From assembly GCA_963842575.1 (NCBI GenBank), contig CAWJGS010000010.1, forward strand, positions 124,001-188,000: a stretch of 64,000 nt of DNA. Reading direction: 5' to 3'. The first letter of the stretch is position 1, and each line of letters starts with the position of its first letter. A program made the translations under genes and the position numbers. Shown piece by piece: positions 1-13,190 of this stretch. Source of the DNA: JACDER01 sp963842575. GTDB taxonomy: Bacteria > Actinomycetota > Thermoleophilia > Gaiellales > Gaiellaceae. The notes under the pieces are model-generated. The model was given only the letters and a program-made list of their open reading frames with translations. It did not search any database and was not told where the DNA came from.

Positions 1-44
1 GCTCGTCGCCGTTGGCGGGACGGTGCTGCCCTGAGCGGACTGCC

Positions 45-719
45 GTGAGCGGAATCGTGCTCTGGGACTTCGACGGCACGCTGGCCGAGCGTCCCGGAAT
101 GTGGCGGGGCTGCCTCCTCGAGGTGTTGCGCGAAGAGGAGCCCGAGCTCGAGGCGGAGCAAGACGCCTTCATCCCGGCCCTGCGCGGCCGCTTCCCCTGG
201 CACACGCCGGACGAGCCCCATCTCGACCTCTGTGAAAGCGGTGCCTGGTGGGCGCGGATCGTGCCGCTGCTCGCCCAGGCATACGAGGACGCAGGCGTCC
301 CGCGCGAGCGCGCGACCGAGCTCGCCGAGCTCGCCCGCAAGCGCTACGTCGACCCGGCGGTGGGCTGGCACGTGTTCGAGGACACGGTGCCGGCGCTCGA
401 CCGGCTTGGCGAGGCGGGGTGGCGGCACGCAGTGCTGTCCAACCACGTCCCGGAGCTCGAGCAGATCGTTGCCGGGCTCGGGCTCGATCGGCACGTCGAG
501 TCCGTTCTCTGCTCCGGCGTCACCGGCTATGAGAAGCCGCACCCGGAGGCCTTCGCGACCGCTTTGCGCCTCCGCCGCGACGGCGAGCCCGTGTGGATGG
601 TGGGCGACAACCCCGAGGCCGACGTCGAGGGCGCCCGGCGCGCGGGCCTGCCTGCGGTGCTCGTCCGCACGAACGGGGTCGGGCTCCGTCAGGCCGCGGA
701 GGAGATCCTTTCCTCGTGA
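45..719 (+). CDS. HAD-superfamily hydrolase (phosphoglycolate phosphatase-like)
   Basis: Predicted cytosolic phosphatase of the haloacid dehalogenase superfamily, 224 aa. Motif I is DFDGTLAE near residue 7 (nucleophile Asp and acid/base Asp), motif II is the Ser of VLSNH, motif III the Lys of GYEKPHPEAF, and motif IV is the acidic VGDNPEADV. The long insert between motif I and VLSNH is a helical C1-type cap. GTG at 45 is preferred because motif I then sits at the N-terminus; a TTG at 12 is in frame but adds an unrelated stretch. The stop overlaps the GTG of ribF, so the two are probably co-translated. The substrate cannot be read from sequence; a role on a flavin-pathway phosphate ester such as FMN is a guess from context. 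Confidence 0.8.
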   Translation: MSGIVLWDFDGTLAERPGMWRGCLLEVLREEEPELEAEQDAFIPALRGRFPWHTPDEPHLDLCESGAWWARIVPLLAQAYEDAGVPRERATELAELARKRYVDPAVGWHVFEDTVPALDRLGEAGWRHAVLSNHVPELEQIVAGLGLDRHVESVLCSGVTGYEKPHPEAFATALRLRRDGEPVWMVGDNPEADVEGARRAGLPAVLVRTNGVGLRQAAEEILSS

Positions 720-1582
720 ACGTCGCCTATCGGCCCGGTGACCTGACCGCCGAAGCGCGGGCGGTCGCGATCGGCACCTTCGACGGCGTCCATCGAGGAC
801 ATCGCCGGGTGATCGACGCAGCGCTCGCCGCCGGGCCGAAGCCGACGGTCCTCACGTTCGATCCGCATCCTCGGGTGGTCCTCGGAAACCAGGTGGAGCT
901 TCTCACGACGCTCGAGCGCCGGCTCGAGCTCTTCGAGGAGCTCGGCGTGGCCGACACGCTCGTGGTCGAGTTCACCCAGGACACCGCGCGCCTCGAGCCG
1001 GAGGAGTTCGTCGACTCGGTCCTGCGGCCGATCGGCACCGAGGTGGTCGTTGCGGGGGAGAACTTCCGTTTCGGCCGCGCCCGCGCCGGCGACCTCGACC
1101 TGTTGGCGATGCTGGGCTTCGACGTCCGTCCGGTGCCGCTGGTCGAGCACGTCTCGTCCAGCCAGCTGCGGCACCTCCTCCGTGCCGGTGAGGTCGAGCG
1201 CGCCGCCGCGCTGTTCGGGCGGCCGCCCGAGCTGGACGGCACCGTCGTGTCGGGGGACGCCCGCGGCGGCACCCTCGGCTTTCCGACCGCGAATCTCGCG
1301 GTCGATCCGCAGCTCCTCGTGCCCGCGTACGGGATCTACGCCGGCGCGGTCGGCGACAACCGGGCAGCGATATCGATCGGGACGAATCCCCACTACGGTG
1401 GAGAGGAGCGGCGCATCGAGGCCTTCGTGCTCGACTTCGAGGGCGACCTGTACGGGCGGCGGCTCGTGGTCGAGCTGTGGAAGCGGCTCAGGGACGAGCG
1501 TGTCTTCGACAGCGAGCAGGACCTGATCGACCAGATCGCCCGCGACGTCGAGGAAACGCGGGCCGCCAAGCGCCCGTCCTAG
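716..1582 (+). CDS. ribF: Bifunctional riboflavin kinase / FAD synthetase
   Basis: Converts riboflavin to FMN and then FAD. The 288-aa product has the usual two-domain layout. The N-terminal nucleotidyltransferase half shows AIGTFDGVHRGH near residue 18, TFDPHPR, and VVAGENFRFGRARAGD. The C-terminal flavokinase half shows GGTLGFPTANLA and the ATP-site region around AISIGTNPHYGG, ending with the typical LRDERVFDS helix. GTG at 716 overlaps the upstream HAD gene by 4 nt. Length and motif order match the family closely, so the function is secure. Confidence 0.95.
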   Translation: MNVAYRPGDLTAEARAVAIGTFDGVHRGHRRVIDAALAAGPKPTVLTFDPHPRVVLGNQVELLTTLERRLELFEELGVADTLVVEFTQDTARLEPEEFVDSVLRPIGTEVVVAGENFRFGRARAGDLDLLAMLGFDVRPVPLVEHVSSSQLRHLLRAGEVERAAALFGRPPELDGTVVSGDARGGTLGFPTANLAVDPQLLVPAYGIYAGAVGDNRAAISIGTNPHYGGEERRIEAFVLDFEGDLYGRRLVVELWKRLRDERVFDSEQDLIDQIARDVEETRAAKRPS

Positions 1583-1717
1583 CGCGAAACTGGCCGCAAA
1601 CGGCGGCTTTTGCTAGAACGGCCTCTCTATCCGGGGGGTGAGAGCTGCGGTGCAGCATCCGATATCGCTTCGCGTGAGCCACTCCCGTGGCCACCGCCCC
1701 CGAGCGCTCGATCCGCA

Positions 1718-1740
1718 GGCCGGCGCATCCGCCGCCGGCC
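1718..1740 (+). promoter_or_regulatory. Strong GC hairpin in the leader of the poly-HAMP kinase gene
   Basis: Perfect 8-bp stem (GGCCGGCG at 1718-1725, CGCCGGCC at 1733-1740) with a 7-nt loop. It lies 14 nt before a clear AAAGGAG ribosome-binding site at 1755-1761. The 185-nt gap after ribF also holds a TAGAAC hexamer at 1612-1617 that could be a -10. No run of T follows the hairpin, so a leader structure is more likely than a terminator. I do not recognise a riboswitch class. Confidence 0.4.
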
Positions 1741-1767
1741 ATTGACCCCTGCCGAAAGGAGCTGTCC

Positions 1768-8183
<6,416 letters not shown>

Positions 8184-8187
<4 letters not shown>

Positions 8188-9032
8188 ACCACAACGGGGT
8201 CGCACCGGACGAGCAGGCCGAGCTCGAGTCCATCGAGATCGACCTGCTCGTCGAGGCGATCTATCGCCGGTACGGCTTCGACTTCCGCAACTATGCGCCC
8301 GCATCGCTGAAGCGGCGCATCCAGCGGCGGGTGTCGGCCGAGCGGGTGGGGAGCGTCTCCGCCCTGCAGGAGCGGGTCCTGCACGAGCCCGCGGTGATGG
8401 AGCGGCTCCTCCTCGACCTGTCCGTGAACGTCACCGCGATGTTCCGCGATCCCGGCTTCTACGTCGTCTTCCGCGAGAAGGTCGTCCCGCTGCTGCGCAC
8501 GTACCCGTTCGTGCGCATCTGGAATGCGGGATGCGCAACGGGGGAAGAGACCTATTCGCTGGCCATCCTGCTCGAGGAGGAAGGGATCTACGAGAAGACG
8601 CGCATCTACGCCACCGACTTCAACCAGACGGCGCTGGAGCAGGCCCGCGAGGGCGTCTTCCCGCTCGAGCGGATGCGCGACTACACCGCCAACTACATCC
8701 AGGGCGGGGGGAAGCGCTCCTTCTCGGAGTACTACCGGGCAGGCTACGACGGCGCGCAGTTCCCGAGCACCCTGGTGCGGAACGTCGTGTTCGCGCAGCA
8801 CAACCTCGTCTCCGACCGCAGCTTCAACGAGTTCCAGGTGATCGTGTGCCGGAACGTGATGATCTACTTCGACCGCACGCTGCAGGAGCGTGTCCACGCC
8901 CTTTTCTACGACAGCCTCGTCACCCTGGGCGTGCTCGGCCTCGGACGGCGCGAGTCGGCCGCGTTCACCTCGTTCGGGGACCGCTACGAGCCGATCGACA
9001 CGGACGAGCGCGTCTACCGGAAGGTGGCCTGA
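8184..9032 (+). CDS. cheR: CheR-type protein-glutamate methyltransferase
   Basis: SAM-dependent methyltransferase that would methylate Glu side chains on a signalling protein; 282 aa. The N-terminal helical part carries RRYGFDFRNY and SLKRRIQRR. The catalytic part shows WNAGCATGEETYSLAI (SAM loop, about residue 113), IYATDFNQ, and VIVCRNVMIYFD near the C-terminus, all standard CheR signatures. It lacks the C-terminal TPR region of some CheR proteins. GTG at 8184 overlaps the kinase stop as GTGA; GTG at 8172 is also in frame. No methyl-accepting receptor is encoded nearby, so the neighbouring kinase or an unlinked receptor may be the substrate. Confidence 0.92.
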
Positions 9033-9033
9033 G

Positions 9034-9594
9034 TTGCACCTCGTCGTCGTCGGCGCCTCCTGGGGCGGGATGGAGTCGCTCCCCACGCTTCTGCAGGGGC
9101 TGCCGGCCGAGCACGAGATCGCCGTCGCGGTCGCGCAGCACCGCCACGTCTCCTCCGGCCGCGAGCTCCAGCGCGCCCTCCAGCGGCGCAGCCCGCTCCA
9201 GGTGACCGACGTGGACGACAAGGAGCCGATCGAGGCGGGGCGCGTCTACCTCGCGCCGGCCGACTATCACCTTCTCGTCGAGCCGGGCCGCTTCGCCCTC
9301 TCGACCGAGGGGGCCGTCAACTACAGCCGCCCCTCGATCGACGTCCTGTTCGAGTCGGCGGCCGACGCGTACCGCGAGCGCACGATCGGGATCATCCTGA
9401 CCGGGACCGGCCGCGACGGCGTCGCGGGGCTGACACGGGTCAAGGAGCGGGGAGGGGCCGCGATCGTCGAGGACCCCGTAAGCGCGGTCCGGGGCGAGCT
9501 GCCCAGCGCCGCAGTCGTCGCAGCGGACGCCGTCCTCCCCCTCCAGGAGATCGCGCCGTTCGTCCGCAGCCTCGTGCTACAGGTGGCAGCATGA
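9034..9594 (+). CDS. cheB: CheB-type methylesterase domain protein lacking a receiver
   Basis: Protein-glutamate methylesterase/deamidase, only 186 aa because the usual N-terminal receiver is absent. The catalytic triad can be placed at Ser9 in VVGASWGG, His36 in VAQHRH, and the Asp of LTGTGRDG. Further family motifs are GRVYLAPADYH and GGAAIVEDP. The start is TTG at 9034, one base after the cheR stop, with GGAAGG about 9 nt before it. Without a receiver its activity cannot be switched by phosphorylation in cis; one of the receivers of the neighbouring kinases might act in trans (inference). Confidence 0.88.
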   Translation: MHLVVVGASWGGMESLPTLLQGLPAEHEIAVAVAQHRHVSSGRELQRALQRRSPLQVTDVDDKEPIEAGRVYLAPADYHLLVEPGRFALSTEGAVNYSRPSIDVLFESAADAYRERTIGIILTGTGRDGVAGLTRVKERGGAAIVEDPVSAVRGELPSAAVVAADAVLPLQEIAPFVRSLVLQVAA

Positions 9595-11495
9595 GCGCCG
9601 ACGAGCGTCCCAACATCCTGCTCGTCGACGACATCGCGCAGAACCTGCTCGCCCTCGAGGCCGTGCTCGAGCCGCTCGGCTGCAATCTCGTCAAGGCCAC
9701 CTCGGGCGAGCAAGCGCTCAGGGCACTCCTCAAGGACGAGTTCGCGCTCGTCCTCCTGGACGTACAGATGCCGGAGCTGGACGGTTTCGAGACCGCGGCG
9801 CTCATCAAGCAGCGCGAGCGGACGAAGAACGTCCCCATCATCTTCCTCACAGCCGTCAGCAAGGACTCGAAGCACATCTTCCGCGGGTACTCGGGCGGCG
9901 CGGTCGACTACATCCTCAAGCCGTTCGACCCCGAGCTGCTGCGCTCGAAGGTCGCCGTCTTCGTCGACCTGCATCAGAAGACCGAGCAGCTGACGCGCCA
10001 GGCGGAGCTGCTGCGGAGAACCGAGCTGGCCGCGGCGCGTCGCCGCAGCGAAGAGCGCTACCGCCAGCTCGCGGACGCGATGCCGCAGATCGTGTGGACG
10101 TCCGACGCGCTCGGCCGGACGACCTATCGCAACGAGCGTTTCTACGAGTACACAGGGCTCGATCCAGACACGCTCGGCGGCGACGCCTGGCTGGAGATCG
10201 TCCACCCGGACGACCTCCAGGCCGTGACGGAGGAGCGCGCGCGCTCGCTCGCCACCGGCGAGGTCTTCGAGGCGCAGTTCCGCTACCGCGGCGCGGACGG
10301 CTCGTACCGCTGGCAGCTCGGGCGAGCGATTCCGATCACCGGCGCGGCCGGCCGCGTCGACCTGTGGGTCGGCACCGCCACCGACATCGACGACCAGAAG
10401 CGCCTGTACGAACAGGTCGAGGAGCAGGCACAGGCGGCGCGCGTCCTCACGGCGATCGCCGACGCCGTCTTCCTCGTCGACCGCAAGGGCGTGGTACGGC
10501 TCTGGAATCCCGCCTCCGAGGCGGCGACCGGGCTGAAGGCGGACGACGTGTGCGGATTCCGTATCGACGACGTGCTCCCGAGTTGGAGCGCGATCGCCGA
10601 CCGCGTCCCCGTGTCCAGCGACCCGAAGGAGCTCTCGGGCCACGAGACGCTCCCGCTCGAGGTGGACGGGAAAGAGCTGTGGGTCTCGATCGCCGGCGTC
10701 GCCGTCCAGGACGGAACGGTCTACGCCTTCCGGGACATGACCGAGGAGCGACTGCTCGAGCAGATGCGCCAGGACCTCGTGGCCACGGTCTCCCACGAGC
10801 TGCGCACGCCGCTGGCCGCCATCTACGGCTCGGCCGAGACGATCCGCCGCAGCGACATCGAGCTGAACGACGAGCTGCGCGACCGCCTGATCAGGACGAT
10901 CGCCGAGGAGTCGGGGCGCCTGACGCAGATCGTCAACGACCTGCTCCTCGCCAGCAATCCGGAGCGGCTCGACCTCTCGCTCGAGGAGTGCGACGCGCGC
11001 GTGCTGGCCGAGGGCGTGGTCGAGACCGCGCGGCTCCAGCTCCCGGAGGGCGTCAGCGTCGACTTCCGCGCGCCGAAGCAGCTCCCGGCCGTCGTTGCCG
11101 ACCCGCAGCACCTGCGCCAGGTGCTCACGAACCTCGTCGACAACGCGATCAAGTACTCCCCCGACGGCGGTCCCGTCCGCCTGAGCCTCCGGCGGCAGGA
11201 CGGGTACGTCCGCTTCGCCGTGCAGGACGAGGGCCTCGGCATCCCGCGCGCGGAGCAGGAGCGCATCTTCGAGAAGTTCTACCGCCTCGATCCCGAGATG
11301 ACCCGCGGCGTGGGGGGGACGGGGCTCGGTCTGTACATCTGCCGCGCGCTCGTCCAGCAGCTGCACGGACGGATCTGGGTCACCTCGCAAGAGGGGAAGG
11401 GCTCGACCTTCTTCGTGGAGCTCCCCGTCGCGCCGCGGGCCAGGAAGCAGGGATCGCGCCGGGCTAGCCCGCGGGCGGCCGGTACGCGCGCGTGA
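9591..11495 (+). CDS. Response regulator-PAS-PAS histidine kinase
   Basis: 634-aa soluble signalling protein. An N-terminal receiver (residues 8-125; acceptor Asp57 in LLDVQMPELDG, switch Thr in FLTAVS, Lys in LKPF) is followed by a PAS/PAC domain (about 150-265) and a second PAS-like domain (about 280-385). HisKA has its His at 402 (TVSHELRTPLA), and the ATPase carries NLVDNAIKYSPDGG, DEGLGIP and GGTGLGLYIC. Having the receiver ahead of the sensors suggests that phosphotransfer from the upstream kinase tunes this kinase. Its ATG overlaps the cheB stop by 4 nt. The 3' end overlaps the convergent propeller gene by 32 nt. Confidence 0.93.
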   Translation: MSADERPNILLVDDIAQNLLALEAVLEPLGCNLVKATSGEQALRALLKDEFALVLLDVQMPELDGFETAALIKQRERTKNVPIIFLTAVSKDSKHIFRGYSGGAVDYILKPFDPELLRSKVAVFVDLHQKTEQLTRQAELLRRTELAAARRRSEERYRQLADAMPQIVWTSDALGRTTYRNERFYEYTGLDPDTLGGDAWLEIVHPDDLQAVTEERARSLATGEVFEAQFRYRGADGSYRWQLGRAIPITGAAGRVDLWVGTATDIDDQKRLYEQVEEQAQAARVLTAIADAVFLVDRKGVVRLWNPASEAATGLKADDVCGFRIDDVLPSWSAIADRVPVSSDPKELSGHETLPLEVDGKELWVSIAGVAVQDGTVYAFRDMTEERLLEQMRQDLVATVSHELRTPLAAIYGSAETIRRSDIELNDELRDRLIRTIAEESGRLTQIVNDLLLASNPERLDLSLEECDARVLAEGVVETARLQLPEGVSVDFRAPKQLPAVVADPQHLRQVLTNLVDNAIKYSPDGGPVRLSLRRQDGYVRFAVQDEGLGIPRAEQERIFEKFYRLDPEMTRGVGGTGLGLYICRALVQQLHGRIWVTSQEGKGSTFFVELPVAPRARKQGSRRASPRAAGTRA

Positions 11496-12669
11496 TGCCG
11501 TCCCCCGAGCCGACGTAGACCGTTCCGCCTGCCACCGCGGGGTCGGACGGATCGGCTGTCGTCCTCGCGTGCCAGAGCGTCTTGCCGGTGCGGGCGTCGA
11601 GCCCGTACATCGTCAAGCCTGCCCCGAAGTAGACGACTCCCCCGGCGACCGCGGGCGAGGACGCGCTCGGCGCGATCGCTTTCGACCACAGCAGCTTGCC
11701 GTTCGAGGCGCGCAGCGCATAGAAGCGTCCACCGGGAGACGTGTAGTAGACGATTCCGTTTGCGACCGCGGGCGAGGACGAGGTCAGGAACCGCGACGAG
11801 CCCACGCGCGTCTTCCACAGGCGCTTGCCCGTCGACGCCGCGAACGCGTAGAGCGAATACGCCTTCCCGTTGCGGCCCACGGCCGCCGCCTGGAAGACGC
11901 GTCCACCCGAGACCGCAGGGGATGCGCTCCAGGAGAAGTCCGTGCCGACCTGTGGCCGGAAGGACCACCGGGGCGCGCCGGTCGCGGCGTCGAGCGCGAG
12001 CAGCCTCCGCCCGGACGCCGGGCCGGCCCCGATGAAGAGCGTCCCGTTCGCCACCGCGGGCGAGCAGATGAAGCAGCCCACGTTCGGGCGCGTCCAGCGA
12101 ACCGCACCGGTCGCCGAATCGAGTGCGACGAGCTGGTACGGCACCACGTACACCGTCTGCCCCACGACGGTCGGCGAGCCCGGGAAGATGCCTTGGACCA
12201 TAGACACAGGCTGTTGCCACAGCGGATCGCCGGAGGAGGCGTCCAGCGCCGTCACGACCGCCGAGCTCGAGTAGCCGAACACTCTCTGGCCGTCCGTCGC
12301 CGGCGAGGCGACGAACGCCTTCGCGTTCTCCAGCGCTTGCGACCAGGCTTCGCTCCCGTCCGACCGGTACGCATGCATCACGTTGTCGTCGGAGCCGACG
12401 AACACGAGCCCGTCGCTGACGGCCACCGAGCCCTCGATCGACGCTCCCGCCTGCGCGGCCCACGCCCGGCGCAGGCGCTTCGCGTTGGCGCGCGTCAGAG
12501 CGCGCTCGGCAGGGTTGAAGCCGGTGTGCGCCGCGTTGTAGTGGAACTGCGGCCACGCGTCCACGGCCGGCGCCGCCGACCCTGCGGCTGTGAAGAGGAG
12601 GGCGGCGCCCAGAGGGAGCGCGAGACAGGATCTGGGCGCCATATTCATCAGACGTCGAAGTGCCGGCAA
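11464..12669 (-). CDS. Secreted PQQ-type beta-propeller repeat protein
   Basis: Exported protein of about 401 aa built from repeats of the form SPAVANG-x-V/L-F/Y-x-G ... L-ALDA-TG-x-W, typical of quinoprotein-like/BamB-like propellers; at least seven blades are visible. No quinoprotein dehydrogenase active site is seen, so a scaffold or binding role is more likely than catalysis. TTG at 12669 is chosen because GGAAGGAG lies 6 nt upstream (12676-12683). It gives an RR-containing n-region and a hydrophobic segment CLALPLGAALLFTAAG; ATG at 12648 is an alternative. It converges on the kinase operon. Confidence 0.82.
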   Translation of the reverse strand: MPALRRLMNMAPRSCLALPLGAALLFTAAGSAAPAVDAWPQFHYNAAHTGFNPAERALTRANAKRLRRAWAAQAGASIEGSVAVSDGLVFVGSDDNVMHAYRSDGSEAWSQALENAKAFVASPATDGQRVFGYSSSAVVTALDASSGDPLWQQPVSMVQGIFPGSPTVVGQTVYVVPYQLVALDSATGAVRWTRPNVGCFICSPAVANGTLFIGAGPASGRRLLALDAATGAPRWSFRPQVGTDFSWSASPAVSGGRVFQAAAVGRNGKAYSLYAFAASTGKRLWKTRVGSSRFLTSSSPAVANGIVYYTSPGGRFYALRASNGKLLWSKAIAPSASSPAVAGGVVYFGAGLTMYGLDARTGKTLWHARTTADPSDPAVAGGTVYVGSGDGITRAYRPPAG

Positions 12670-12693
12670 AGAAGGCTCCTTCCCGATCGTTGC

Positions 12694-12777
12694 TACCCTG
12701 TTCACACCGCAGCCTCGGCCGCGCGTGTCTTCCTTCACGGCGTGCGGGGACTGCGGATCCCCACTGTAAGGAGGCAC
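12694..12777 (+). promoter_or_regulatory. Putative promoter and structured leader of rpsO
   Basis: A TACCCT hexamer at 12694-12699 is a likely -10. The transcript would carry a leader of about 70 nt with a GGGGA/TCCCC hairpin (12746-12750 with 12758-12762) just before the AAGGAGG ribosome-binding site at 12769-12775. S15 represses its own translation through leader structures in several bacteria, so a regulatory role is plausible but unproven. Confidence 0.4.
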
Positions 12778-13047
12778 ATGACCCTCACGAAGGAAGACAA
12801 GCAGCAGATCGTCGGTCAGCACGGAAAGGGCGAAGCCGACACCGGTTCCGCCGAAGTGCAGATCGCGCTCCTGACGCGGCGCATCAACGACCTCACCCAG
12901 CACCTGCGGCAGCACTCGAAGGACCACCATTCGCGCCGCGGCCTGCTCAAGCTCGTCGGGCGCCGCCGGCGGCTGCTCAACTATCTGCAGCGCAAGGATT
13001 TGGAGGGCTACCGCGCCCTCATCAAGGAGCTGGGCCTAAGGCGGTAG
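12778..13047 (+). CDS. rpsO: 30S ribosomal protein S15
   Basis: 89-aa primary 16S rRNA-binding protein of the small-subunit platform. It shows the full S15 signature: TGSAEVQIALLTRRIN, LTQHLRQHSKDHHSRRGLL and LVGRRRRLLNYL. AAGGAGG lies 2 nt before the ATG. It is followed by pnp with a structured spacer, the arrangement known in many bacteria. Confidence 0.98.
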   Translation: MTLTKEDKQQIVGQHGKGEADTGSAEVQIALLTRRINDLTQHLRQHSKDHHSRRGLLKLVGRRRRLLNYLQRKDLEGYRALIKELGLRR

Positions 13048-13070
13048 CGAAGCGACAGATTCAACAAGGC

Positions 13071-13094
13071 CGTGCCAGATTTCAACCTGGCGCG
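13071..13094 (+). terminator. Hairpin just after rpsO (possible attenuator/terminator)
   Basis: 8-bp stem with one G-U pair (13071-13078 with 13087-13094) and an 8-nt loop, 24 nt after the rpsO stop. No U-run follows, so it is more likely a partial terminator or a 3'-end stabiliser than a strong stop. Confidence 0.35.
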
Positions 13095-13102
13095 GAACGA
13101 TC

Positions 13103-13167
13103 GGAGGGTGGAAGTTTGAGCGAGCTCGAGGCCACTTCCCTGGAGCTGACTCAAACCTCCACTCTCC
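13103..13167 (+). promoter_or_regulatory. Long RNase III-type stem-loop in the rpsO-pnp spacer
   Basis: Arms 13103-13120 and 13150-13167 pair over 18 positions with one G-U and one mismatch. The enclosed segment forms a further 9-position stem (13122-13130 with 13138-13146, one mismatch) around a 7-nt loop. It ends 11 nt before the GTGGAGGA ribosome-binding site of pnp. In E. coli, RNase III cuts a double-stranded element in the same position and PNPase then degrades the small strand to repress itself; this looks like an equivalent element. The pairing is directly visible and the mechanism is inferred. Confidence 0.7.
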
Positions 13168-13190
13168 CGGAGAAAGAAGTGGAGGAATAC

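Noticed and set aside
2..34. Tail of an upstream gene (LVAVGGTVLP then stop)
   Set aside because: Ten codons without context cannot be assigned; a plausible end of a plus-strand gene but not supported well enough to annotate.
1583..1767. Cyclic di-GMP or other riboswitch before the poly-HAMP kinase
   Set aside because: The leader has a strong hairpin but none of the conserved core I would expect of a known riboswitch.
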